This document shows positions 1-8,928 of a stretch of 64,000 bases of DNA, in pieces. A program made the translations under genes and the position numbers. The notes beneath the pieces were generated by a model, which saw nothing but the letters and a program-made list of their open reading frames with translations, did not search any database and was not told the DNA's origin. How positions within the stretch are numbered: the first letter of the stretch is position 1; each line of letters begins with the position of its first letter. The stretch comes from Empedobacter brevis NBRC 14943 = ATCC 43319 (GTDB lineage: Bacteria; Bacteroidota; Bacteroidia; Flavobacteriales; Weeksellaceae). The stretch lies in NCBI RefSeq assembly GCF_000382425.1, contig NZ_KB908297.1, forward strand, positions 95,532-159,531, written 5' to 3'.

Positions 1-2
1 AA

Positions 3-770
3 CATACTATAGAAATTAATAACACCAACATTCATTATCACCACCACGAAATAAGTCCTGAAAGCCCCACACTTATTTTTTTACATGATTCTTTAGGTTG
101 TACACAACTTTGGAGAGATTTCCCAAAAGAAGTTGCCCAGAGCACAAATTGCAACTTCTTTATTTATGATAGAAAAGGCTATGGAAAATCTTCTCCATTT
201 ACAATTGATCATCGAGAATTGACTTATATGCACGATGAAGCAGATTTTTTACATGATTTGGTTGAACATTTCAAATTCAAAGAAATTATTCTGTTTGGGC
301 ATAGTGACGGCGGATCAATTGCATTACTATATGCTTCAAAATACCACAAAAATCTAAAAGGTATCGTAGTTGTTGGTTCTCATATCATGGTGGAAGAAAT
401 TTCGTTGCAAGGAATCAGAGAAGCCAAAGTTGCCTATTCAACGACAGATTTGCCGAAGCGATTGGAAAAATACCATGGAGAGAATACCCAAAAAGTTTTT
501 GAAATGTGGACAGATACTTGGTTAAGACCTGACTTTCTTCATTTTGATATCAGAAAAGAACTGACACAAATTAAATGTCCAACGTTTGTTATCCAAGGAA
601 TTGATGATGAATACGGAACTTTAGAGCAAGTTGACGGTATTCTCAACAATGTAAAGGGTGAAAAAGAAAGCTATCTTGTTCCAAACGCTAAACATACACC
701 ATACAAAGAAAATCGTGAACCAACCTTAGAAAAAACGGTTGAGTTTATTCGTCGACTTTATCAAGAATAA
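3..770 (+). CDS. alpha/beta hydrolase, 5' end cut by the window edge
   Basis: The reading frame is open from the first bases of the window, so the true start lies upstream and only the last 255 codons are seen. The fold is an alpha/beta hydrolase. An oxyanion-region HDS motif sits near the visible N-terminus. A nucleophile elbow GHSDGG gives the catalytic Ser, a strand with QGIDDEYG supplies the acid, and NAKHTPY supplies the C-terminal His. Such enzymes hydrolyse esters or similar bonds in the cytoplasm; the substrate cannot be told from sequence. The TTG at 219 could be mistaken for a start, but conserved hydrolase sequence, including the DRKGYGKS strand, lies upstream of it, so 219 is internal. 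Confidence 0.85.
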   Translation, partial: HTIEINNTNIHYHHHEISPESPTLIFLHDSLGCTQLWRDFPKEVAQSTNCNFFIYDRKGYGKSSPFTIDHRELTYMHDEADFLHDLVEHFKFKEIILFGHSDGGSIALLYASKYHKNLKGIVVVGSHIMVEEISLQGIREAKVAYSTTDLPKRLEKYHGENTQKVFEMWTDTWLRPDFLHFDIRKELTQIKCPTFVIQGIDDEYGTLEQVDGILNNVKGEKESYLVPNAKHTPYKENREPTLEKTVEFIRRLYQE

Positions 771-906
771 TTTCGTACCAATTGAATTCAGAGCGTTCTA
801 TTCATCACGTCTTAACCTTTTAGTCAACATTATTTGATTTTCAGGTAAAGTCTTTTTTTTCAAGAAAATGTAATTTTATGTCATAATCATTTTAAAATAT
901 ACAATC

Positions 907-1323
907 ATGAAAAAAGTATTAGTTTTAGCGTTAGCTACTGTTTGCAGTACATTTGCTTTTGCAAATAACCATTCAGATTCTACACCTGTTCAAAAAGAAC
1001 AGTCAAATACAACCTCTCCTGAATATACAATCAGATTAGGATTATTAGATCTTAATGGATCTCAAAGATTATCAGGATGGGAAGATCTTGGTGGTTTTTA
1101 TGCAACAAATTTAGAAACCGGAGAAGTATTTTACAGCGAAAGATCAAATACTGTTTTACCAGGCTTTATTTTAGATTTGCCAGAAGGTACTTACGAGTTT
1201 TCGGCTATGCAAGGTCAAGGTGGATGGGTTGGATACGGAAGTACAACTGCTACCTTATCAGATAATTTAGTGGATGGAGAAGGTTATATCACAATTTACG
1301 TTCCTGTTGCTTGGGCTGAATAA
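907..1323 (+). CDS. small secreted protein of unknown function
   Basis: A 138-residue protein with a clear Sec signal peptide: a KK start, a hydrophobic stretch, then cleavage near FAFA-N at about residue 20. After a short polar Ser/Thr/Gln linker the mature part looks all-beta. It has many Gly and aromatic residues and alternating hydrophobic strands. I recognise no family, catalytic motif, lipobox or sorting tail. The gene stands alone, with 136 bases of non-coding DNA upstream and a strong hairpin terminator directly downstream. It is probably periplasmic or exported, with unknown function. The start is the only ATG preceding the signal peptide. Confidence 0.7.
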   Translation: MKKVLVLALATVCSTFAFANNHSDSTPVQKEQSNTTSPEYTIRLGLLDLNGSQRLSGWEDLGGFYATNLETGEVFYSERSNTVLPGFILDLPEGTYEFSAMQGQGGWVGYGSTTATLSDNLVDGEGYITIYVPVAWAE

Positions 1324-1344
1324 TGATGTAGACCATATTATACA

Positions 1345-1380
1345 TAAAACAAGAGGCAGAATTATCTGCCTCTTGTTTTA
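1345..1380. terminator. bidirectional hairpin terminator
   Basis: A perfect 16-bp inverted repeat (1345-1360 with 1365-1380) with a 4-base loop ATTA. It has a G/C-rich core and A/T-rich outer ends. It lies between the convergent genes at 907-1323 (+) and 1386-2147 (-), so it can terminate transcription from both sides. Confidence 0.85.
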
Positions 1381-1385
1381 TGTCT

Positions 1386-2147
1386 TTAAATAATTCGACG
1401 AATACATCTTAATTTGTGCGAATATTTTTGAGAATCTGTATTGAAAATCCCATTCGTATCAATTGGATCAATACGAACTTTACCGTGTGCATGTAAAATC
1501 TTTCCATTACCGCACATTATTCCAACATGTATTATTCGTCCTTCTGCATTATCAAAAAAAGCTAAATCTCCGGGTTCTGCTTCTTCTACAAAACTTAAAA
1601 CTTCTCCTATCTCAGCTTGCTGATAAGCATCACGCGGAATTTTATACCCTCCTATTTTATATACTTGTTGTGTCAATCCTGAACAATCAATTCCAAAAGA
1701 AGATTTTCCACCCCATAAATAAGGTACATTCAGGTAAGCTTTTGCTATTTCTACCAATTGGTCCTTCGATTTTTTACCAGAGGTATATACACCAAAATAT
1801 TCAAAACACTTTGAACCAATTTTTATTTTACTTTCATTCAACGAACGAACCTCAGCACCAATCGTCAATGTCATCGGCAATCCGTTTTCCATAGCATGAT
1901 TGTATGGATTTATCGCAAATTTCTCAATCAAATTATTGTGATATTCCTCTTCAGAAATGATAATGATTTGTTTTGGATCAAGCCAACCTTCATAACCATC
2001 AAAGGTTAACTGAACTTTCGTCCATTTTTCCAATTCTTCTAAAATAATTAACCTTTCTCCAAACAAAACCTGACTCACCATTTCTGATGAATCTCTTGCT
2101 TCAGAGCGCAATGGCGCAACACTTACTTGACAAATGGCGTACTTCAT
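1386..2147 (-). CDS. C40 (NlpC/P60) family peptidase with N-terminal SH3-like region
   Basis: 253 residues. Roughly residues 1-65 resemble a bacterial SH3 wall-binding domain. The C-terminal half is an NlpC/P60 papain-fold peptidase that cuts peptidoglycan stem peptides. The catalytic Cys is C155 in GIDCSGL. The His is H207 in IIHVGIM, and the third polar position is probably H219 in ILHAHG. No signal peptide is visible, so either export is non-classical or the enzyme works on recycled muropeptides in the cytoplasm; I cannot tell which. The ATG overlaps the stop of the upstream methyltransferase gene in a TAATG junction, indicating translational coupling in a two-gene operon. Confidence 0.85.
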   Translation of the reverse strand: MKYAICQVSVAPLRSEARDSSEMVSQVLFGERLIILEELEKWTKVQLTFDGYEGWLDPKQIIIISEEEYHNNLIEKFAINPYNHAMENGLPMTLTIGAEVRSLNESKIKIGSKCFEYFGVYTSGKKSKDQLVEIAKAYLNVPYLWGGKSSFGIDCSGLTQQVYKIGGYKIPRDAYQQAEIGEVLSFVEEAEPGDLAFFDNAEGRIIHVGIMCGNGKILHAHGKVRIDPIDTNGIFNTDSQKYSHKLRCIRRII

Positions 2148-2794
2148 TATTTTTTTCGAATTAATGTAATCCCATCACGAATAGGTAAAATAATTGACTC
2201 TACTCGTTTATCTTTCGTTACCATCTCATTAAATTCTTTTAGGATTTTTGTGGAAGGATCTTTTTTATCTTCCTCCTCCAACATTACTTTTCCATACCAC
2301 AAAACATTGTCCACTAACATTGTTCCACCCGGACGAAGAAGTTCCAAAACCTTTTCAAAATAATAAGGATAACTCTCTTTATCGGCATCAATAAAAGCTA
2401 AATCTACAGAATCTTTTTCAATTGTATTCAATTCTTCTCGTGCATCATTGATTCGGAAATCAATTTTTTGAGCAAATTCAGATTCGTCAAAATACTTACG
2501 ACACAGATATTCTAATTCATCATTTTTATCCATCGTAATGATCTTCCCGTCCGAAGTCAATCCTTCTGCTAAACATAAGGTCGCATATCCAGTAAACGTT
2601 CCTAATTCTAAAATAGTTTTTGGAGCTAATATCTTTGACAATGTACTCAGCAAACGACCTTGATATTCGCCCGAAATCATGTGTGGTTGTGTTGTACATT
2701 GATAGGTTTCGACACGTAAACGCCCAAGAATTTCCGGCTCTTGTTCTACATGATGATCTAAATACGATTCTAAAACTGGTGAAATTTTTATCAT
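2147..2794 (-). CDS. class I SAM-dependent O-methyltransferase
   Basis: A 215-residue methyltransferase of the caffeoyl-CoA/catechol OMT-like family (COG4122 type). SAM-binding motif I is ILELGTFTGYA. The metal and active-site region reads AFIDADKESY followed by GGTMLVDNVLW, which is typical of the family. The physiological acceptor is unknown. I chose the ATG at 2794 rather than an in-frame ATG at 2860. The upstream alternative would translate through the acs terminator stem, the family N-terminus starts with a helix like ISPVLESYL, and a promoter-like TATTTTTG (minus strand, 2818-2811) sits just upstream of 2794. The gene is followed by the NlpC/P60 gene with a 1-base overlap. Confidence 0.85.
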   Translation of the reverse strand: MIKISPVLESYLDHHVEQEPEILGRLRVETYQCTTQPHMISGEYQGRLLSTLSKILAPKTILELGTFTGYATLCLAEGLTSDGKIITMDKNDELEYLCRKYFDESEFAQKIDFRINDAREELNTIEKDSVDLAFIDADKESYPYYFEKVLELLRPGGTMLVDNVLWYGKVMLEEEDKKDPSTKILKEFNEMVTKDKRVESIILPIRDGITLIRKK

Positions 2795-2810
2795 ACCTCT
2801 AAAAAGTCTA

Positions 2811-2868
2811 CAAAAATAAATAATTCGCATTGAATATTGGCTATATAAAGCGAATTTCAATGCGAATT
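2811..2868 (-). terminator. hairpin terminator of acs
   Basis: A 13-bp perfect inverted repeat (2822-2834 with 2856-2868) around a 21-base loop. On the minus strand it is followed by the T-rich ATTTATTTTTG. It starts 28 bases past the acs stop. The T-rich tail also contains a TATTTTTG, a possible -7 box of the methyltransferase operon, so terminator and next promoter are fused. Confidence 0.7.
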
Positions 2869-2895
2869 GTTCTATATTTTTTAAAAAAATTTTTC

Positions 2896-4800
2896 TTAAA
2901 CCTTTCCTTTTTGAATAAGTGTTACAATTTCCGGATCCAATAATGTCGATGTATCTCCAAAATCAGTCTCATCACTTGCTATTTTCCTTAAAATACGGCG
3001 CATAATTTTTCCACTTCTCGTTTTTGGCAAACCTGAAACAAACTGAATTTTGTCTGGTTTAGCAATTGCACCTATTAATTTAGAAACTCCATTTTTAATT
3101 TCATTTTCTAACTCTTGTGATCCTTCTATCCCATCTTGTAAAATAACAAAAGCATACAAGGCATTTCCTTTAATATCATGTGGAAAACCAACTACAGCAC
3201 TCTCCGCTACTGCTTCATTTTCGTTTATGGCATTTTCAACAGGAGCTGTTCCCAAATTATGCCCGGAAACAATTACAACATCATCTACTCGGCCTGTGAT
3301 TCTATAATTATCCATTGCATCACGGTAAGCTCCGTCACCTGTAAAATAATATCCAGGAAATGTAGAAAAGTATGTTTCGATGTAACGTTTATGGTCTCCA
3401 TAAATTGTTCTCGCCATTGATGGCCAAGGAAATTTAATTGCCAAGCGTCCTTCTGCTTTTTCGTTAATTGTCTCTACTTCTTTTCCGTACTCATCCATCA
3501 AAACCGGTTGAATGCCCGGGAGGGGCAGAGTAGCAAACGTTGGGCGAAGCGGTGTTATACCTGCCAATGGAGAAATCATAATCGAGCCTGTTTCGGTCTG
3601 CCACCACGTATCGACAATTGGACAATTTCCTTTTCCTACATAATCATTTAACCAGTGCCAGGCTTCTTCGTTAATCGGTTCTCCTACAGACCCGAGTACT
3701 TTAAGACTTGATAAATCATATTTTTCAACATATTCCAATGATTCACGAGCTAGTGAACGAACGGCAGTAGGTGCAGTATAAAAATGTGTCACCTTCAACT
3801 TCTCAACAATTTCCCAAAAACGACCAAAATCCGGAAAACTCGGAATACCTTCGAACATAACGGAAGTTACTCCGCAGGCTAACGGCCCGTAAATGATATA
3901 ACTGTGACCGGTGATCCAACCAATATCTGCTGTACACCAATAAATATCGTTCGGATCCATTTGGAATATATTGTCAAACGAATAAGCGGTTTCGACCATA
4001 TACCCTCCGCAAGTATGTACCATACCTTTCGGTTTACCGGTAGAACCTGATGTATATAAAATAAATAATGGATCTTCTGCATCCATTACTTCAGCCGGGC
4101 AATGATTATCTACTTTATGCATTTCATCCATCCAAAATTTATCTCGCCCTCCTACCATCGAAGTAGGTTCTATCGCACGGCGGTATACGATACACGTTTG
4201 AATAGACGGACAATCTTTCAGCGCTTCATCAACAATCGATTTCAAGTTAATTGGTTTTGTTCCGCGATAAACTTCATTCGCTGTTACCAAAACTTTACAT
4301 TGCGAATCATTAATACGAGAGGCAATTGCTAAAGAAGAAAATCCTGCAAAAACGATTGAATGTACTGCTCCGATTCTGGCACAAGCCAGCATTGCTATAG
4401 CCAATTCCGGAATCATCGGCATATAGATACAGACACGGTCACCTTTTTGTACCCCATTATTTTTTAAAACATTTGCAAACTGACAAACTTTTGAATACAA
4501 TTGACGGTATGTAATTATACGGGATTCTTCTAAAGGGTTATTGGGCTCCCAAATTAAGGCCGTTTTATTTCCATTTTTTTCTAAATGACGATCTAAAACG
4601 TTTTCAGTTATATTTAACTTTCCTCCTTGGAACCATTTAAAATCTGCTTTTTCAAAATTATACTCTAATGTTTTGTCCCATTTTTGATGCCAAATAAAGT
4701 TTTCAGCTATTTTGTCCCAAAATTTCTCAGGATCTTTTACACTCTTTTTATGCTCTTTTTTGTATTCAGAAAAAGAATTGATTCTAAACTCATTCATCAT
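2896..4800 (-). CDS. acs: acetyl-CoA synthetase (acetate--CoA ligase)
   Basis: A 634-residue AMP-forming acyl-CoA synthetase that makes acetyl-CoA from acetate, ATP and CoA through an acetyl-adenylate. The ATP/P-loop motif YTSGSTGKPKGMVHT lies near residue 250. The hinge and CoA region GRVDDVVIVSGHNLGT follows, and the regulatory/catalytic lysine is K598 in TRSGKIMRR, the classic acetylation site. The WWQTETG substrate-pocket motif has the Trp expected for acetate rather than longer acids. Length fits Acs (about 630-660). The gene is monocistronic, flanked by hairpin terminators on both sides. The first two codons are both ATG, so the start could be 4800 or 4797. Confidence 0.95.
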   Translation of the reverse strand: MMNEFRINSFSEYKKEHKKSVKDPEKFWDKIAENFIWHQKWDKTLEYNFEKADFKWFQGGKLNITENVLDRHLEKNGNKTALIWEPNNPLEESRIITYRQLYSKVCQFANVLKNNGVQKGDRVCIYMPMIPELAIAMLACARIGAVHSIVFAGFSSLAIASRINDSQCKVLVTANEVYRGTKPINLKSIVDEALKDCPSIQTCIVYRRAIEPTSMVGGRDKFWMDEMHKVDNHCPAEVMDAEDPLFILYTSGSTGKPKGMVHTCGGYMVETAYSFDNIFQMDPNDIYWCTADIGWITGHSYIIYGPLACGVTSVMFEGIPSFPDFGRFWEIVEKLKVTHFYTAPTAVRSLARESLEYVEKYDLSSLKVLGSVGEPINEEAWHWLNDYVGKGNCPIVDTWWQTETGSIMISPLAGITPLRPTFATLPLPGIQPVLMDEYGKEVETINEKAEGRLAIKFPWPSMARTIYGDHKRYIETYFSTFPGYYFTGDGAYRDAMDNYRITGRVDDVVIVSGHNLGTAPVENAINENEAVAESAVVGFPHDIKGNALYAFVILQDGIEGSQELENEIKNGVSKLIGAIAKPDKIQFVSGLPKTRSGKIMRRILRKIASDETDFGDTSTLLDPEIVTLIQKGKV

Positions 4801-4830
4801 TATTTATTTTGTGGTTTTGAATACACAATA

Positions 4831-4867
4831 TAAAAAAAGCGAGTCAATTTATCAAATTAACTCGCTT
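4831..4867 (-). terminator. hairpin terminator of the M48 protease gene
   Basis: A 14-bp stem with one mismatch (4837-4850 with 4854-4867) and a 3-base loop, followed on the minus strand by a run of seven T. It sits 28 bases past the stop of the M48 protease gene and upstream of acs. Confidence 0.8.
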
Positions 4868-4894
4868 ATAATTTTAAAATGAATAAAAACTATC

Positions 4895-5698
4895 TTATTT
4901 TCCTTTATACGGACTTGCATTATAATATGCTAAAGCCGTTGGTAAAGCTTCTTTAATTTTTGCTATACGTGTTGCATCTGAAGGGTGAGTACTCAAAAAG
5001 TCTGAAACACTTGCATTTCCACTTTTTGCAGCCATACGTTCCCAAAAAGGAATTGCTTGAGAAGGATCATAACCAGCCATTGCCATCAAATATAATCCTG
5101 TAACATCTGCATCTAATTCCATTTTACGAGAATAATTCAACAAACCAACTTGTGCTCCAACAGGATATAATTTATCGAAAACAGCAGCATAATCAGCATT
5201 TGTAATCGTTCCTCCTACGATTTGCCCTAACCCTTGAGCAGCCATTTGCTGAGAAGCTTGTTCTGCACTATGTCCAGCCAAAGCATGACCTATTTCGTGC
5301 CCCAATACTACCGCTAAACCTGTTGCATCTTTTGTTACCGGTAAGATTCCCGTATACACCGCAACCTTACCACCCGGCATACACCAAGCATTTACTTCAT
5401 TGGCTTGTAACAATGTAAATTGCCATTGGTAACCTTGTAATTGAGATGAGATTCCTTTTTCTTGGTAATATTTTTCGGCAGCATACTTTAAACGCTCCCC
5501 AACTGTTTGAACCATTTTCGCATCAGCTGTTCCTGTAATCACTTTACCTTTTTTTAGAACCTGAGAATACTGGTTATAAGCCGTTGGAAATAAATCTGCA
5601 TTAGAGACCAATGACAACGATTTTCTTCCTGTAACAGGATTTGTAGCACAAGAAGCTAAAACTAAAGCTCCTGTTAGAGTTAAAATTATTTTTTTCAT
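4895..5698 (-). CDS. M48 family metalloprotease, lipoprotein
   Basis: 267 residues from the ATG at 5698. The N-terminus is a lipoprotein signal with lipobox LASC and lipidated Cys17. The zinc protease motif HEIGH covers residues 134-138. The third ligand is the Glu of MELDADVTG (E194), the pattern of LoiP/YcaL-type periplasmic proteases that degrade misfolded envelope proteins. C-terminal STHPSDATRI is a typical M48 family feature. An in-frame ATG at 5737 lies inside mutS and would place 13 polar residues before the signal, so it is rejected. The gene starts 10 bases after mutS ends and is probably co-transcribed with it. Confidence 0.92.
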   Translation of the reverse strand: MKKIILTLTGALVLASCATNPVTGRKSLSLVSNADLFPTAYNQYSQVLKKGKVITGTADAKMVQTVGERLKYAAEKYYQEKGISSQLQGYQWQFTLLQANEVNAWCMPGGKVAVYTGILPVTKDATGLAVVLGHEIGHALAGHSAEQASQQMAAQGLGQIVGGTITNADYAAVFDKLYPVGAQVGLLNYSRKMELDADVTGLYLMAMAGYDPSQAIPFWERMAAKSGNASVSDFLSTHPSDATRIAKIKEALPTALAYYNASPYKGK

Positions 5699-5708
5699 AT
5701 TTTTAAGT

Positions 5709-8300
5709 TTATTTCCCAAGTTTCTTTTTGATTTCATTCAGCTTCATCAATGCTTCAACAGGTGTTAATGTATTGATATCCGTATTCATGATTTCTTCCC
5801 GAATCGATTCTAAAATCGGATCATCCAACTGAAAGAAACTCAACTGCATATTATCTTGCGTTATTTTTTCAGTTTTATTTGAAATTCCTTCCTCTGTTTT
5901 GGAAGCTTCTAAAACTTTCAAAACATCATTTGCTCTATCAACTACCCTTTTTGGCATCCCTGCCATTTTAGCAACATGTATACCAAAACTATGTTCACTA
6001 CCTCCGGGAATCAATTTTCTCAAAAATAAAATGGTATCTTTTGTTTCTTTGATACTCACATTAAAATTTTTAATGCGCTCCATTGATTTCGACATTTCAT
6101 TCAATTCATGATAATGCGTTGCAAACAATGTCTTTGGCTTCAAGGCACTTTGATGTAAGAATTCTGCTATCGCCCATGCAATTGAAATTCCATCATATGT
6201 CGAAGTTCCTCGCCCAATTTCATCCAACAAAATCAAACTTCGTTCCGAAATGTTATTTAAGATACTTGCGGTTTCGTTCATTTCAACCATAAACGTCGAT
6301 TCTCCTGAAGAAATATTATCAGAAGCTCCAACTCGGGTAAAAACTTTATCAATAATTCCTAATTCTGCCGCTTGTGCAGGGACAAAACTTCCCATTTGTG
6401 CCATCAAAACAATCAAGGCTGTTTGACGGAGTAATGCAGATTTACCCGACATATTTGGTCCGGTAATCATAATAATTTGTTGGTTTTCAGAATTTAATTC
6501 AACATTATTCGAAACATATTGCTCTCCAATCGGCAATTGTTGCTCTATTACAGCATGACGGCCTTCTTTTATATTCAATTCAAACCCTTCATTTAAAACA
6601 GGTTTTGTATAATTATTTTTTTCGGCTATTTCTGCAAAAGTTGATAAGACATCTAAAAAAGCAATTGCTTTTGCCGTTTGTTGAATTGGTAAAAGTTTGG
6701 TTATAATTTCTTGTAACAAATCAATAAATAATTGATTTTCGATGGCAAGAATTTTTTCTTCAGCTCCGAGAATTTGTGTTTCATATTCTTTTAATTCTTC
6801 TGTAATATAGCGTTCAGCATTTACGAGTGTTTGTTTACGAATCCATTCTTCAGGCACTTTATCTTTGTGCGTATTTCGCACTTCAATATAATAGCCAAAT
6901 ACATTATTGAAAGCTATTTTTAACGAAGATATTCCCGTTCTTTCCGTTTCTCTCTGACACATTTGATCCAGGAAATCTTTTCCTGAAAATTGAATTTTAC
7001 GTAAGTTATCCAGTTCTTCCGAAACTCCTTCTCTTATTACATTTCCTTTGACTATTTGATGTGGAGGTTCGTCTGAAAGCGTATCAAAAATCTTTTGTGT
7101 TAAACTTTCAATTGGTTCAATTCGCGTAAATAAATCTGCAACTTCTTTGATATTTGATTGTTCCGAAATTGTCTTTATTTCTTCTGAAAGTTTTAGACTT
7201 TGCGCCAACTGCAACAATTGTCGGGGAGTAATTTTGCCTGTCGAAACTTTTCCTGCTAAACGCTCTAAATCGGTTAATTGGCCTAGTTTTTCCCGTAAAT
7301 CGTATCGAATATCTGCAAACTGATGAAAATATTCAACAATAATTTGACGTCTTTGAATTGTTTTCAAGTCTTTCAACACCATGACCATCCAACGGTTCAA
7401 TAAACGAGCTCCCATTGGTGTTTTTGTGTCATCCAAAATATTCAGTAAGGTTACACCTTTTGGATGCGGTGAATAAACAAGTTCTAGATTTCGAATCGTA
7501 AAAGGATCCATCCAGACAAAACTTTCTTGATTTAGACGTTGAATTGACGTAATGTGTTGAATATCGAAATGATGTGTATCATCCAAATAAGCTAAAATTG
7601 CTCCCGCAGAAATGACTCCTTCTTTCAAATCTTCGATTCCAAAGCCTTTTAAATTTTTCGTTCTGAAAAGTGTTGTTAATTTATCCACTGCAAAATCATA
7701 TTGAAATGCCCAATCGTCTAACAAAAATTTGCTCTTAACATCAGAAAAATTATATTTTACTCGTTTCTGATAAATGACCTCGCTGGGACGAAACGATTGA
7801 ATAATCTTTGCGACTTGATCTTCTTGTCCTTCAGAAACCAAAAATTCTCCAGTTGAAACATCAAGCAAGGCAACTCCAAATGATTTATCTCCTTGATGAA
7901 CCGCCATCAAAAAATTGTTTGATTTTGAAGATAAGACCTCATCCTGCAAGGCTACTCCCGGGGTTACCAATTCGGTTACACCACGTTTTACAATTCCTTT
8001 TACCGTTTTAGGATCTTCAAGCTGATCGCAAATTGCAACACGCAAACCTGCTTTCACCAATTTAGGCAAATATGTATTCAAACTATGGTGAGGAAATCCA
8101 GCCAAAGCACTATTATCAGAGCCATTGGCACGTTTCGTTAAAACAATATCTAAAATACGCGAACAACGTACTGCATCTTCTCCAAATGTTTCGTAAAAAT
8201 CTCCCACACGAAACAATAACATCGCATCAGGATATTTTGCCTTGATCTGGTTATATTGTTTCATTAGAGGAGTTTCCTTATTCTTTACTACTTTTGTCAA
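5709..8300 (-). CDS. mutS: DNA mismatch repair ATPase MutS
   Basis: An 863-residue MutS1. It recognises base mismatches and small loops as a clamp-forming dimer and recruits MutL, which is also encoded in this window. The mismatch-wedge Phe and Glu are in GDFYETFG (F35 and E37). Walker A GPNMSGKS covers residues 614-621, Walker B ends at LLDE (691-694), and the signature SSGESTFMVEM lies between. The start is TTG at 8300: the next ATG at 8264 would remove the conserved KETPLM lead-in before QYNQIKAKYPDA. The divergent SpoU methyltransferase starts only 44 bases away. Confidence 0.95.
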   Translation of the reverse strand: MTKVVKNKETPLMKQYNQIKAKYPDAMLLFRVGDFYETFGEDAVRCSRILDIVLTKRANGSDNSALAGFPHHSLNTYLPKLVKAGLRVAICDQLEDPKTVKGIVKRGVTELVTPGVALQDEVLSSKSNNFLMAVHQGDKSFGVALLDVSTGEFLVSEGQEDQVAKIIQSFRPSEVIYQKRVKYNFSDVKSKFLLDDWAFQYDFAVDKLTTLFRTKNLKGFGIEDLKEGVISAGAILAYLDDTHHFDIQHITSIQRLNQESFVWMDPFTIRNLELVYSPHPKGVTLLNILDDTKTPMGARLLNRWMVMVLKDLKTIQRRQIIVEYFHQFADIRYDLREKLGQLTDLERLAGKVSTGKITPRQLLQLAQSLKLSEEIKTISEQSNIKEVADLFTRIEPIESLTQKIFDTLSDEPPHQIVKGNVIREGVSEELDNLRKIQFSGKDFLDQMCQRETERTGISSLKIAFNNVFGYYIEVRNTHKDKVPEEWIRKQTLVNAERYITEELKEYETQILGAEEKILAIENQLFIDLLQEIITKLLPIQQTAKAIAFLDVLSTFAEIAEKNNYTKPVLNEGFELNIKEGRHAVIEQQLPIGEQYVSNNVELNSENQQIIMITGPNMSGKSALLRQTALIVLMAQMGSFVPAQAAELGIIDKVFTRVGASDNISSGESTFMVEMNETASILNNISERSLILLDEIGRGTSTYDGISIAWAIAEFLHQSALKPKTLFATHYHELNEMSKSMERIKNFNVSIKETKDTILFLRKLIPGGSEHSFGIHVAKMAGMPKRVVDRANDVLKVLEASKTEEGISNKTEKITQDNMQLSFFQLDDPILESIREEIMNTDINTLTPVEALMKLNEIKKKLGK

Positions 8301-8344
8301 ATTATTATATATTTTGAACAGCTAAGTTAGTTAAAAACGAAGTG

Positions 8345-8875
8345 ATGAGAAAACTAAAATTAGACGAATTAGGTCGCATTTCTGCGGAAGAATATAAAGG
8401 AATTGAAAAACATCCGATTGTTGTTGTATTAGATAACGTAAGGAGCATGCACAATGTAGGGGCTGTTTTTAGAACTTCAGATGCTTTTTTAATTGATAAA
8501 ATTTATTTGTGCGGTATTACTGCTACGCCTCCGCATAAAGAAATTCATAAAACTGCCATCGGTGCTGAAAATTCAGTTGAATGGGAGTATGTAAAAGATT
8601 CGAATGAATTGGTTGCAAAGCTTAAGAAAGATAATTATCAAATTATTACCATAGAACAAACTGAAGGTTCTGTCTTATTAAATGAGTTTGAAGTTGATCA
8701 CAATCAAAAATATGCCATTGTAATGGGAAATGAAGTGGATGGTGTTCAACAATCAATTATCGACCAATGTGATACATGTATTGAAATTCCTCAATCCGGG
8801 ACAAAACATTCACTTAATGTTTCGGTTTGTACCGGAATCATTCTGTGGAAATGGTATGAGGGTTTTATGAAATAA
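8345..8875 (+). CDS. TrmH/SpoU-family RNA 2'-O-methyltransferase
   Basis: A 176-residue SPOUT-fold methyltransferase with the three SpoU motifs. Motif 1 is NVRSMHNVGAVFRTSDAF, motif 2 is AIVMGNEVDGV and motif 3 is IPQSGTKHSLNVSV. These form the trefoil-knot SAM site. Family members methylate ribose 2'-OH in tRNA or rRNA; the exact target cannot be assigned from sequence. It lacks the N-terminal substrate domain of larger rRNA enzymes. A GTG codon directly precedes the ATG at 8345, and I favour the ATG. It is divergent from mutS and ends at a perfect hairpin terminator. Confidence 0.9.
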   Translation: MRKLKLDELGRISAEEYKGIEKHPIVVVLDNVRSMHNVGAVFRTSDAFLIDKIYLCGITATPPHKEIHKTAIGAENSVEWEYVKDSNELVAKLKKDNYQIITIEQTEGSVLLNEFEVDHNQKYAIVMGNEVDGVQQSIIDQCDTCIEIPQSGTKHSLNVSVCTGIILWKWYEGFMK

Positions 8876-8886
8876 ATCCTTTATTT

Positions 8887-8928
8887 AAACAAAAAAACTC
8901 AAACCAAATGGTTTGAGTTTTTTTGTTT
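8887..8928. terminator. bidirectional 19-bp hairpin terminator
   Basis: A perfect 19-bp inverted repeat (8887-8905 with 8910-8928) with loop AAAT. The inner half is G/C-containing and the outer half an A/T tract on each side. It lies between the convergent SpoU methyltransferase and the secreted-paralog operon and overlaps the stop codon of the latter by two bases. Confidence 0.88.
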
